DNA of 64,000 nucleotides, from the NCBI GenBank assembly GCA_036365515.1, contig CM070874.1:46623083-46687082 (forward strand). Reading direction: 5' to 3'. Position numbers and translations under genes: made by a program. Origin of the DNA: Torymus aiolomorphi. Lineage: Eukaryota; Arthropoda; Insecta; Hymenoptera; Torymidae. Shown here one piece after another: positions 13,887 through 26,221 of this stretch (the stretch's first letter is position 1; every line of letters begins with the position of its first letter). A model generated the notes under the pieces. The model saw nothing but the letters and a program-made list of their open reading frames with translations. It had not been told where the DNA came from and did no database searches.

Positions 13887-15700
13887 GTACGCTAAAAAGG
13901 AGACAATTGGTCTACGCGCTAAGAAAGGGGACAATTAAGCTGCACGCTAAGAAATGAGTCAGTTCAGCTGAGCGCTAAAAAAGGGCACAAATTGGCCGAG
14001 CACCAAAGGGACAAGTCGGCTAAGCGCTAAAAAAGGGGACAATTCGTCCGACCGCTAAGCAAGGCGATGATTCAGATGCGCGATAAGAAAGGCGTTGATT
14101 CGACTGCGCGCTAAGAAAGGGAACGATCGGTCGACCGTTTAGAAAAGGGACAATTTTTGGGCACAAGAAAGGGGAAAATTCAGCTAAGCGCTAAGAAAGG
14201 CGACAATTCGGTTGACCGCTTGAACAAGGGTCAATTTGGCTAAGCGCTAACAAAGGGCACAACTTGGCCGAGCACGAACGGGACAAGTTGGCTAAGAGCT
14301 AAGAAAGGGGATAATTCGTCCGACTGCTAAGGAAGGGGATAATTCGGATGCACGCTAAGAAAGGGGACAATTCGATCGACCACTGAGGGGATAAGTCGGG
14401 TGAGCGCTATAAAAGGGGATAATTTGGGTGACTGCTATGATAGGGGACAATTTTGATGCATGCTAAGAAAGGACACAATTCAGCTAAACCCTAAGAAAGA
14501 GGGCGATTCAGCCGACCGCTAAGAAAGGGGTCAAGTCGGATGAGTGCTAAGAAAGGATTTTCCCGAGCACTATGGGAACAACTCGGCTAACTGCTAAGGG
14601 TACTTTGGGTTCGTCCGACCGCTTAGGGTATAAGTGGAGTGACCGCTAAGAAAGGGGCTAAGAAAGGACACTTCAGCTGCACGCTAAGATAGGGGATAGT
14701 TTGGATGTCCGCTAAGAAAGGGGTAAATTCGACTGAGCGCTACGAGGGGATTCGTGCGATCAATTCGTCCGAGTACTAAGGGGACAATCCGTCCGAGAAT
14801 TAAAGGAACAATTCGGCCGACCGCTAAGAAAGGGGTCAAATCGGCTGCGCGATAAGAAAGGAAACCCTTCAGCTGCACCCTTCAGCTGCACGCTAGGAAA
14901 GGGGGCAATTCGGCTGAGCGCTAAGAAATGTGACAATTCAACTGAGTGCTAAGAAAGGGGTGGCCGAGCACTAAGGAGACAAGTCGGCTAAACGCTAAGA
15001 ATGGGGACATTTTCTTCTGATCACTAAGAAAAGTGATAATCCGGATCCATGCTAAGCAAGAGGTTGATTCGGCTACGTGGTAAGATTGTAAGAAAGGGGA
15101 CAATTCTGCCGAGCGCTAAGAGGACAATTCCGTCGTAAGCTAAGAAAGGCGACAATTCGACCGACCGATAAAAAAGGGGACGATTTGGACGACTGTTAAG
15201 GAAAGGAACTATTCGTCTGACCGCTAAGAAAAGTGATTTTTCAGATGCGCGCTAAGAAAGGGGCTAAGAAAGTGAACAATTCGGCCGAGCACTAAGGGGA
15301 TAAGTCGGCTAAGTGCTAAGAAAGGAGGCAATTCGGCCTACCGCTAAGAAAAGAGGCAATTTTGATGCACGCTAAGAAAGGGGTCACTTCGGTTGCACGC
15401 TAAGAAAGGGGACAATTTGGGTACGTGGTAAGAACGGGGACAATTCGGCTAAGAGGACAAGTCAGTCCAATGCTAAGAAAGAGGACCATTCGGTTGAGCG
15501 CTAAAAAATGGGGGCGGTTCACTTTTTGTTCTTTGAGACCTGCTGCAGAGATTTGAAAAATGATTTTTCCCCTTTCTTAGCGCTCGCCGAGTTGTCCCCT
15601 TTTTTAGTGCTCGGCCGGATTACCCTCTTTCTTAGTGTTTGGCCGAATTGATCCCTTTTTTAGTCCGCGGCCAAATTATTTCCTTTTTCGTCTCAGCCGA
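13887..15700. repeat. ~28-bp minisatellite with inverted end, in the scrt intron
   Basis: Dozens of imperfect copies of a unit of the type GCTAAGAAAGGGGACAATTC plus GGCYGAGC run head-to-tail from about 13887 to 15515. After a non-repeat spacer (about 15516-15570) four or five units appear in the opposite orientation (CCCCTTTCTTAGCGCTCGGCC type) to about 15700. Unit length varies by a few bases and many copies carry point changes, so the array is old or poorly homogenised. No protein is inferred. Confidence 0.9.
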
Positions 15701-18700
15701 GGAACTGTATTGCAATGTTTTGTTCTCCAAGATTAGTATAATTTCCATAAATGCGACTCAAAAAACTAATATAATATAAACAATGAATAAATTAACTTTC
15801 AGTAAAATTACATTCTTTTTCGTTATTTGTGTTAATAGTGTAGATAAAGCAATTACCGGAACAAACAAAAAATAAAAATAATTTATTTTTCTCTTTGTTT
15901 GAAAGTTACCGAAATTATGGCACTATTTTGGCGACGTTACCATATATCGACAATGCTGCAATGCTGAACAATCCAGACTTAGGCGATCTCCTTTATATCG
16001 ATTAATATTTTTATTTATTGGTATAGTATTTATTAAAGTTCTGTAATCTTTAAAGACCAACCGTTGCCACAGTACTAGATTTCTAATTATACTTATGTCT
16101 AAAAGTTTCATAAATCATTAATTGAAGAGGTTCCCGATAATTGGAAAGTCAAATCACGTCGTGGAAGGTTAGCCGTTCCAATCTTATTTCTTTCCTGTGC
16201 GACAAACTTATCCTTTCATTTCGGAGCTTAGTATCGAGAGTCCTTCGATCATTTATCTTACCCCGGGAGAATCTTCCCTCGCCCTCTCCCCTTCTTGCGA
16301 AGAACTGGTCTGAGTCTCCTACGTCGCAGCAGCGCTACAATTAAAGGCTACGTAGAATCTTAATTTGGGAGGCTCGGGCGGACTACGCGCGTCAGGTCCA
16401 TCGCGCCGGGACTCGTGGTAATAAATCACGGTAATCACCGGCAAAGTAGGTAATCCATCCTCAGAGATATTCGCGTATATATATATTTCCTCGGAATATC
16501 TTCACAAGTGATTAAAATTTTTCGGATAGAAGGGAAAAAATGTGAGATCGTAGAGCCGTGTTGAAAGCCGGAGTCTAAGATGGGGAGAAAAAGAGCTGGC
16601 TGGGCACCTTACCTTTTGAGAGAGGCATCTTGCGCCGACGTTCCGAGAGAAAGTAATCAAAGGATTGACGATCTCGAGGAAAATTTAATCAAGTCAGGAA
16701 ATTCGACTTTTCTACAAACGATTCGATCTGATAAAACCATGCAAATGTCGTCGATAGATGCGAAATAATCAACGATTGCAACTTACATAACGCGTCAGAT
16801 GCATGTAATGATCTATTTATTTATTGTGAAAATTATATTAATTTAATATGTTATATTATATAGAAATGATTTAAATGAAAAAAATGATCAAAGCAGGTAA
16901 AGTTTTGTGAAGCAGAAAGTAAATAAATTTCAGTAGATCTTTTTCATCTTTGAAGTGAATAAGTATAGTGCATTAAAGGATTACAGCTCTAACTCACTCT
17001 TGGGTTAATTTGAATTAAAGCCTGTGACATCTAATGTGAGAAGTTCGCTACTATAAGAGTAAAGTACTTCTGTAATATTATCTAAGGAATTTAGCTGGCA
17101 GAATCCAATATTTCTTATTTTCTCGCTCGATTTTATCCTCTGAAACTTGCTCTCGCCTTAATTTAATTGAACAAAGTAAAAGTAGCAGTGAAAGAATTGA
17201 ACTTATTAAAGTGAATTCTCATGAGTATAAAATGACATGTTTAAAGATACCTCGCAATAATATATTCCCTCAATATATTCTAAGTCACTCCGATATTCTG
17301 AAAATCAGCATAGGCTCGTGAAAAATTCATGAAAACGCGGAGGTCAAATGAAGCTGGCAAAGCCCGTAAAATGAGCGACGTCGTTAAAGCCAAATAACGG
17401 AAATCACGAGAAGCGGCGAAACGATCGGGCAGCAGTATAATCGAAAGCGGAGGCGGGCGTAATGAAAAATTAATTAATCAGGTGCAAGCCGCGCGCGCGA
17501 GCTGGCATTTCGGCGCATTAACCAGGCGCGTCAGCGGCACTATCAACTTCGTAACATTAATAGAATTAAGGGCGCTCGCGCGTACACGCGCGCACTCGGC
17601 GGTGGCGGCGGTGGTGCTCGCAGATATCGACGTTCATGAATCAGCCCGTTGCCGCAGTATTTCATTTCCTGTAACGGACAGCAGCTGCTTGCGCCATGTG
17701 CGCGGCGAGCCGCGCGCGCGGAACGGCATAATCACTATAGACCCCCTGAGCCTCGTCCTTTCTCTTTCTCTTGCGCCCGCTCTCTTGCGCCCTTTATATC
17801 TGTTGCATGTCGCCTGACGCTCGCAGGCGTTCTCGCTCCTCGAAAAACGAACCGCCGGGAAATAATACCTACCTAGAGTTATATACAAACAGCCGGGCGC
17901 ATTTTTTTCTTAATCGTGTCAACGCCGTGTATAAGTAATGTAGTTTCCTGCAAGCTTGCGTGCCGCGCATACATGAATATTTCATCGAGAGCATTTCAAG
18001 GGGCTCGACGTTTCTACGTGACCGAAACTGAGATACACTCTGGCGTTTTTGAATATTTTATCGATAATTTTAGAACAGCTAATTTTCAACGTCTCTTGTC
18101 TAATAGAGATCGACACGACTTTGCTTTCTCCGAGGAGACATTTTCTAGTGATAAAACTTTCCACTCTATACAAGCCCTATTCGCAAGACGTTGTAATGCT
18201 ACGTTCGCAAAAAAAGAAAACTAAACTAAATTATACCATTGAGATCTTAAAAAAAAATTGTATCATTGTATAAATAATTAATATTTCAGTACTTGGAAAA
18301 AACTTTCAACGACACCTACGAAGGATAATACTTTGAAAGTATCAAATTTATCAAATGACTTTGGGGGGAAAGAAGAAAAAAGACGGCAAGCTGTTTAAAA
18401 TTTCAGCCAGTCATCGTTTCTTTCTTTACATCGTCCCCCTGCAATGGGCTAGACAGCGAGCTCTACCTCGGCGAAACGTACAAATTGGATTGATTCCCCA
18501 AAGTATAATTGTCGCTCAAAGCGTGGCAAAAGAAAGAAAAAAAAGCAATCTGAATTACGCCAAGTGTGCCACGGCTCATGTCCTTCGTCATCCGAAGAAG
18601 CGGGAGTGGCGCACGCGCGCTTAGCCAAGCTGCCAGCCCAAAAGCAATTTACGTATATCCAAGTTAGCTCCGAAGAAAGAGAAAAGGGAATGAAAAAGGG

Positions 18701-21700
18701 AGAAGAAGAGAGAGAGAAGTGTGAATCCCTGCAAAGCTCGAGGATTCCGCTTGGCGGGATCGATCAGCGTCGGCGGCAGAGCTGGCGTGCATTATTGGCT
18801 AAAATAAAAGGAAGTCAGCGAAAAAACGGGGGGAGCGCGCAAAGGGGTGCATTTCGTCGACGAGTGCGCGAGCGGGAGAGAGAAAGAGAGGGAAGAGGAT
18901 CGATAGCGTCGAATGAACGAACACCGTTCTCTCCCTCCCTCGCTGCTTTCTGCAGCGCGAGCCGCTTCGCGCCCTGTTGATGCTTTTCACGCGGCGGCCC
19001 CGCGAGAGCCTCGCTCCTGTGTGTACACACATGTGTAGGTGTGCATCGCGGCTGCTCTTTATATATACATATACACCCATCGAGCGAAAAAGAGTGAGCG
19101 TGAGAGCGAAGCAGAGCGCACGCGGACGCACAAAGGGTTTGGAGTAAAAAGACAACGCAGTGCTGCAGCGGACGACCTCGAAAAATTGCTACCACTCGCA
19201 TCGATCAATTGTGTCCGTTCGCTTGGAAAAAATATACTGTTTGAAAGACAGAGAGTGAGAGAGTTCTTGAAAATCTCGCTTTTTTCCGCCTCGCCATTCG
19301 AGTGAAATGGACCGAGCAGAAAGGAAACAATGCCGAAAGCGTCGAGAGGGCCGACTAATAGAGAATAAAGCGTAACAAATGTTTTAAACTATGCATAGAC
19401 GCCGTATACACCGGCCCATTGTCTAAAACAATTTGCATTTTTAGCCACGCGCCAATTTAAAACAAAAGATTAGTTTTAAAAGAAGTATGTAGTCCCTGCA
19501 CGCCTGACTAAGCCTAGATGGCTCAACGAAGATGTTAACAATTGTACTTTTGCATATTTTATTGTACGCTACATATATTTAACGTTAATAATACAACATG
19601 AAAAAATTGAAAATTTAATATCCGCTCTCTATTTTTTCTAATAAAAATGCTCATCATAGATATCTATTCGAAAAGGCAAAAATTACTCCCCATCTGAAAA
19701 GGGACACTCGCTAAAAAGAGCAGCCTATATAGACCGTTAGCCGCAATCACTCTGGGAAAAATAAGAAAAGCAGTCGTCGGGCGACAGCTGCACTCGGCGC
19801 ACACCTATCTCAAGCCTCAATCAAGCCCCTCTGCGCTCGCGCTACTATGAATGCCGGGGACAGACGCGGGAGACAGGGAACGAGAGCAAGAGAAAGAGAA
19901 AGAGCAAGGCCGAGATTCAAAAAGGACGCGGGAAGAGACGTATATATGTGCACGTGTAGTATACCTCTCCGTCGCAATTAGAAAGAGGAAACGTAAGTAG
20001 GGGGGTGAAAAAAGACGGCTGCGGCGACGACGACTGCAAGTGAAACGCAATTTTCTCGTAATACCGTGAAAGTAGCTAACCACTTGTTGGTCGCTCATTG
20101 ATTTTCGGTCAGTTTTACGACGACGACGACGCGACGTTGCAGAGGCGCGCTGCAGCTTTGACCTACCTCTACGCTCGCAGTAAAACCATCGCGGCGTGCG
20201 TGCGTACAGATTCTACGACGGCAAAATAAGGAGCCGACGGGGTATTAAGTACCAAAGCTTTGAGGGCTCAAAAGACGAAGTGAAGGAGAGGCAGAGTGAC
20301 CCCGGAGACAATGAATGTTTCAGCGGGCGAGAACGCATCGTTAAAATTTCCAATAGCGCCGTGACTGAGCTGCATAATACAGGCGACGCTCTCTTTTATG
20401 CAGAGCTGGCTTCATTTAATTTTTACTTTCCAGCTCGCCTCATCGCGCAACAGATTAGTGCGCGCCGAGCTGCTGTTGAATTTTAATCTTTCCGGATGCA
20501 CTTTTGCTCTATGAAAAACAAAAGTTACGTAACGAAGAGACAGGTGTTGAATGTGTGCTTTTGATTGACTTTCGAGTTTCACCGACTAAGTGGATTTGAG
20601 GAAAGGGGAACAAATGAAATTTCCATTCGCTGCAAAGTGCTATGTTCAGGCGTTTATTCTATTTTAAATACATTATAAAAAATGAATCACATTATGAAAA
20701 CTGGATCGAAGTCGGGGGAACCCTTACAAAGATGCATTACGTGAGCTGCAAGTGAGAAAAAGAAGACACCGGTCTGACGCTGTGAACATTATTAAAGAAG
20801 CCACCTGTCGCCCGTAATAAAGATAAGCGAATTAAACGTTACGTATAACCGAGAATGAAATGCATTCAAGGAGCCAAACAGAATTGATAAATTGTTGAAT
20901 TCAAGGAGTTGTGTTTAATTTGTCCCTTTTTATGTGCCAAGTGAAAAATATCTCGGAAGTTACATGATTGCGTAAGAAAATTCTGTTACCATCAGAGTGC
21001 TTTTATACGAATTCATTACACATTTGAGATAACATTTGTAGAAAGCAAATGTTCCATAATGCATACAATTCTGATACGCTCCTTATTCCATAATTCATAC
21101 AATCATGATAGCAATAATGGCCAAACTTGTTGAGTTATAAGTTGCGTCTGTTTTAATTTTACTAAAATTTATCATTTTCTAGGTACTTGTTTCTATTTAA
21201 AAAATTTCATAGATCATTATGCCCGTTCCAAATTCTATTTCGAAATAATTAAAAATATATATTTCTTCAAACACTATATATTATCATTTATTTTATTATT
21301 ATTGCAATTAAGTTTTGCAATAATATTTTATAGACAACATTTTAATAAATATTGTACATCAAGATAAAATGAGAAAATAGCGTAATAATTTTATCATTTT
21401 TACAAATTTACAAAGTTAAATATGCGAGATTTTTATCATACTTTGCTTATGTAAAGAAATGGTAGACGTTTCTAAAACATTATTTAAAATTTAAATTCAA
21501 TTCCACGAAACAACGAAGCATCAACGGAAAGGATTACCTAACAAAATTTTTCAACCCAAATAAATCCATTTGTAATTATTCGTTTAATGATAAGATTAAA
21601 GTGTTCCTCTCTTTAAAAAATGATAGCCAGAAGTAGTGGCTCATTTAAAGAATCGATGTGATTGGTTATTTGAAAAAAGCGCGAATACTTATTTGAATTT

Positions 21701-22527
21701 TTTAGATTGAAAATGTGTTCCTTTTTCAAATCAAGTATATTATTAAAAAAAATAATATAGTTCTTTTACCACTCTTTAAAAAACGATGGACGGATGTTGT
21801 CAAGCATTTAAGGATTGAGTCAATTGGTCTGTATGAAATAGGTGCGAGGATTCACTAGATTTGAATTTTGAAACTCAAATATTTATAGAACAAATAATCT
21901 AATTATAGTGAAAAATAGTGTTCATATCCGCAAAAACCAAATAGTATGCGCGAAATGCGTTTGAATTTTGCTAGTATAGTAATGAAATAATAGATTTATG
22001 AGCAAATGGTTGTTATTGATATTTCGTCTATCCATCTTCCACTTGTATAGGTATATCGATACAGTTTTTGCTAATGATGATAATACGAATTTGACATAAC
22101 TATCTACATACAGCTGTCCCTATTTTCACTATTATTCGTTATAACTAATTTCCACTACTAAATCAGTATAAATAATTATTTTTTCAATTTGATTTCTCAA
22201 TTCTATTAGTCAGTTTTGACATTTTATAATTTTAAATCCTTCCTAAATTGAATAATCAATTGGAAATGCCCTATTAATATAATAGCAATATCAACCATAA
22301 TGAAATTATTTTTATTTATAAGTTGATTAAGTCCGATTAATTAAAAACTAAAATTATATACCCGCCGAGATGTAATCTGTTTTTTTGAAGCATTGAGAAA
22401 GCAACTGAATTATCAGCAATCTGAGAACGCCGCCCCTCGAAGAATCCGAGTAAAAAGTTCGATTAGTGGGAATGGGAGAAGAGAGCAAAGAAGGGGAGGG
22501 TGCCGCAGAAACGTATCTATTTCGCTT

Positions 22528-22550
22528 CTCTCTCTCTCTCTCTCTCTCCT
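22528..22550. repeat. (CT)n microsatellite
   Basis: A CT dinucleotide run inside the scrt intron, flanked by CTCGAGAAGG-type repeats. On the transcribed strand it reads as a GA run, a possible GAGA-type site (inference). Confidence 0.75.
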
Positions 22551-24008
22551 TCTCGAGAAGGTTTTCTCGAGAGGCTCGAGAAGGACGGCGGAAAACATCC
22601 CCGCTTTTCTCGGTTATCTACTAGGCGATAAAAAGCTCCGAAGCGTGACAGCCAATCACACACAGACGAGGTAAGAGCACCGCCGGGGGGAAAGAAGGGG
22701 AAAATAAATTCTCCCCGCGAAGGGGCTCAAGAATTCAACAGCGTGCGCGCACATATATACATTTGGGATGGCTGATCATGTGAGGACGAAATTTATTCGG
22801 AAAAACGGGCTTGGCCGAGCCCGCCTCCCAGCGACTGGCCCCAAGAACTAATAATCAATAAGCATGAGTGATGACGGTCTAGATATATAGTGCTAAAAAC
22901 TTTTTTGCTCCAATACTTGGGTTTATCGATACCGCTCCGAAAATGTAATTTTCCAACCTTCCTGGGATGCTGATCCGGCGATAAATTCTACCGCGACGGT
23001 AAGAACAACAAATTCACGAATTAACATTTTCAAGAGAAAAATCTATGTACGATGTTGCGTAAAGTAATAACAATGCTAAAACCATCGACGGTAATGAAAA
23101 TCAATTCGTCAAAGGCGGAAAATATAAATAATGAACGTAATCTCGGCCACCCGACGACGCCTCTCAAAAGTTGGCCAAGCTCATTTGTTTATTCATGCAC
23201 CCCTTAGCCTGGAGAGTATTATTTATGCAGAAAACAATGATCGCGCGAGAGGGGATGTGCCAAGAGGGGAGCACTGGGTACCACTCGGCGCTGCGCGTCT
23301 GCGGCCGATCGACCTGATGCAGCGTTCGATCAGCCCCTAGCAAAGCAGCCGAAGGAGCCAGCACGCGAGGGCGAGAGAGAGAGAGGGAGGGAAGTAAGTA
23401 GCACAGTCCCTCGCTCACGAGCATAATCAATCTACGGATTTAACTGTCATCGTCATTCCAGGCAGGATCGCGCTTACACAGCCATCACGTGTCGCCTTAA
23501 GTGCCAGCCGAGCAGCGGCAGTGGCCGCCAACTCACGCACATTCACGCGTGAGGCATCGCGCGCGCAGGGGAAGGAGGAATCCGAAGGAAGGCGCATTCA
23601 CCCCTGGCGTACGGTGCGCGCGCGCGAGGGGAGAAAAACATCGGCTGATGCCTTGGGCAAACGCACCGGGCGCATCTCTACACACATTACGGCGATTGAT
23701 GCCCAGCGATATCCGAGTGACGCGTGCGAAGAGCAAAGAGACCGGAAGGACGCGCAACCTCCCCGCCAGGCTAGATCCACAAGTGTGCACGCTCGCTCCG
23801 ACGCCAGTCTACGCACACGTACAGCCTCACACAGACACGCATGGGTGTGGCATTCCTCTACACGGCCACCCACCCACCCGCTCTGCTCTAGCCCGTCCCC
23901 GCACCCCTCGTGTGTACGCGCAGCTTTTCGCTTTTCCTCTCCTTTTCACTCCCGGCGCACTATCAGACTGGGCCCGTCCCCCAGGCGGCCCGACGCAAAG
24001 TGACTCAC

Positions 24009-24342
24009 CGTGGTAGTAGAGCGCTCCGGAGGCGTTGAGGGGCGGCGGGCTGGGCGCCGTGGCCCCGGCCGTCGGGCTGTGGGGGCCCCAGCAGGTCTGG
24101 TGCTGGGCGCCGGGCTGGCCGGCGCGCGTCGTGTCGACGTCGCCCACGACATCGATCTCCTCGTCGTCGGTCTGCGGCGCGGCGGCCACTTGCTGCTGCT
24201 CCAGCAGCTCGGCGCGCGCGCGCTTCACCTCGGCGAACACGTCGACCTGCTGCGGCTGCTCCGGCTGCTGCTCCGGCTCGTCCTCGGCCCTGTCCGGCCA
24301 GGGGTAGGCCTTCCACTTCTTGGCCATGAGGCAGCGCGGCAT
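24009..24342 (-). CDS. scrt: scratch, exon 1: SNAG-domain exon
   Basis: Encodes residues 1-111 plus the first base of codon 112. The protein begins MPRCLMAKKWKAYPWP, a SNAG-type N-terminus; in the Snail/Scratch/Gfi1 superfamily this motif recruits corepressors such as LSD1-CoREST. The ATG at 24342-24340 follows GCCGCCAAG, a strong start context. After the SNAG motif come a Glu/Gln-rich stretch, an acidic patch (TDDEEIDVVGDVD, about residues 58-70), and a Pro/Ala-rich end finishing ALYYH. The donor is G|GTGAGT at 24009/24008. The open frame runs on past the donor to about 23827, but that tail is intronic. The exon's antisense and shifted frames are GC-driven shadows. Confidence 0.92.
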
Positions 24343-25400
24343 CTTGGCGGCGGCTGGTCGCGGCGCGGGTGCTGCTGCTGAAGTCGCGCGGGCGTCTACG
24401 CGGCGCCGGCCTCTCGGCGGGGCCGTGTCATCGGCCCGCGGGGCTCGCCGCTGCTGCGCCCGGCCCCGACATCACTCCACTGCTGCGCCGCTGTCCTGCT
24501 CCTGTTGCCTCGACGCCGCGACGCGCACACACGCCCGCGCTGCGGCCGTTCCACTTTTCCGCACAGCCGCGCGCTCTCCTTTCGCCCGCGCGGCAGCAGC
24601 AGCCTCCTCCTCGCCCTCCGCTCCTCTTTCTCTCTCGCTGTCTCTCTCACGGCACGGCACCTCTCTCTCTCCTCGCGTTCGCCGGAGAGTGAGAGAGCGA
24701 GTTCTGGCGCGACGCTCGCTCAGAGTCTGTCTGTCGGTGGGACTCTGCGCCGATCCATGCACACCCCCGAGCCGCGGCTTCTGCATCCCTCTCTCCGTCT
24801 CGCTCGCTCGGGAGTAGAGGGAGAGAACCACCGCGCGCGCAGCTCCCCTTTAACTCCCCCCAACCCTTGTCTCTCTCGCACACACGAGCCGCTGGCGCGC
24901 CAAGCGACCGGAGGGAGGAGGCGCCGGGGGGTGAAGCCCGTGTGCGCACGTGTACGTGTGCACACACAGCCGTCGGGGCGCGACTGGTGTTGTGAAGCGA
25001 GAGAGAGAGAGAGAGAGAGGGCCCCCCTCGTCCCGGCTCTGCGGTGCTCTCCCCGTCGTCGGCGGGAGGCCCGCCGCCCTCCAGCGAACTCGACGCGAGC
25101 GTGTGTGTATATCGTCGAGGGGTGGCCGCCGCTGCTGCTGTTGGCGACGCGCACGCACACAAGCGCTGCTCTCTGTTGCTCTCTGCGGCCTCGCGTGCAT
25201 TTCGCATAGCCAGTCGCAAGTATGCAAGTACACGTGCGTGCGCGTGTGTGCGGCTAGTTGTCGGGACGGGGGCTTCGTGTGTACGTGCGTCGCATACGCG
25301 GAGCGCGCGATCGGGGATGGGAGGCTCGAGGGTGCGCACACGCTCCTATACCCCGAGACGACGAAAAATTCGAGCGCTTCTAAACAATAATGTTGTATTT
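24343..25400 (-). promoter_or_regulatory. GC-rich 5' flank of scrt, probable promoter/5' UTR
   Basis: Directly upstream of the scrt ATG on the minus strand is about 1 kb of GC- and CpG-rich DNA with many GA/CT runs (for example 24998-25020) and no conserved coding signal. Its placement suggests 5' UTR and core promoter, and GA runs fit GAGA-factor-type insect promoters (inference). No TATA box or initiator was placed confidently, and the transcription start is unknown. The long open frames on both strands arise from the GC bias. Confidence 0.45.
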
Positions 25401-26169
25401 ATGGAAATGTCCCTACGGCTGAATTCAGCTAATACATATAATATATACCTAAACGTGCATACGTGAGACGCGTACGTGATGAGGCACTTCTTTAATAAAA
25501 TCTTCTCCAAATTGACCGCCATTTACCTGAATAACACTTTAAGAAGAAAGTATAGCAATGCTTTATTTAGCTGCGGCTTGACGTAGGTTCTAGTCGACAA
25601 TTTATGAAAAAATAAATTTAAAAACAAAATAGTTTTATCTTTTAGCATGCTTCCATACCAGAATTCGACGCTAAAGGCCTTCATTAAATCGCAAGTTTAC
25701 ACTTTTCTTACAAACAAACTAGAACGAGCGAATATATCGCATATGAAAAATATATTATTGGTTCAGAAAGGTCACGAAAATAAATTATTATGTAATGTAA
25801 CAAGCAACAAAATTAAAGCAAACTTTCTTTCTCACATAATAATAATTTATTGAAGAGTACGGATTTACAAAAATGTCTTCATTCTGCCATATAGAATTTC
25901 CTTTTATGTTAACGCAATTGTTTAACCGATAAAGAAAACTTTATTATCGCTATCAAAGTTTTCTAGTTGTTTTTGTGAAGCTGTTCAATAAAACTCCACG
26001 AAAACTTTTTCTTTTTTGGGGTCGCTGGGATACATTTACCAGCAGAATATCAAATTCCAAAGTAGCGAATCCAATATGGACGATTTGTGGTTTTACTGTG
26101 CATCATTGCATACTTAACGATAAAGAAGAAAAAATTTATTTTTTACGGTATACTAATTTTTCAACAATA

Positions 26170-26221
<52 letters not shown>

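Larger units (their letters stand above)
13402..24008 (-). other. scrt intron 1 (10.6 kb)
   Basis: It is bounded on the minus strand by donor GTGAGT (24008-24003) and an acceptor AG (13403-13402), with phase 1 preserved (G from exon 1, GT from exon 2). It contains the minisatellite at about 13887-15700. The rest has no supported gene. About 17340-20500 and 22400-24000 are GC-richer with purine/pyrimidine runs, typical of regulatory DNA in this genome but without a specific site I can name. 20600-22350 is AT-rich, with two diverged copies of a ~100-bp segment near 21612 and 21770. Confidence 0.85.

Noticed and set aside
17482..17876. 75-111-codon frames in a GC-rich part of the scrt intron
   Set aside because: Overlapping frames on both strands, arginine/serine-rich, no recognisable motif.
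23501..24003. 160-171-codon plus-strand frames next to scrt exon 1
   Set aside because: GC-rich intronic sequence antisense to scrt, low-complexity Arg/Pro/Thr, no domain.
24505..25339. Long open frames on both strands upstream of scrt (up to 234 codons)
   Set aside because: Composition-driven by the GC- and GA-rich promoter region. No start context, domain or splice evidence.
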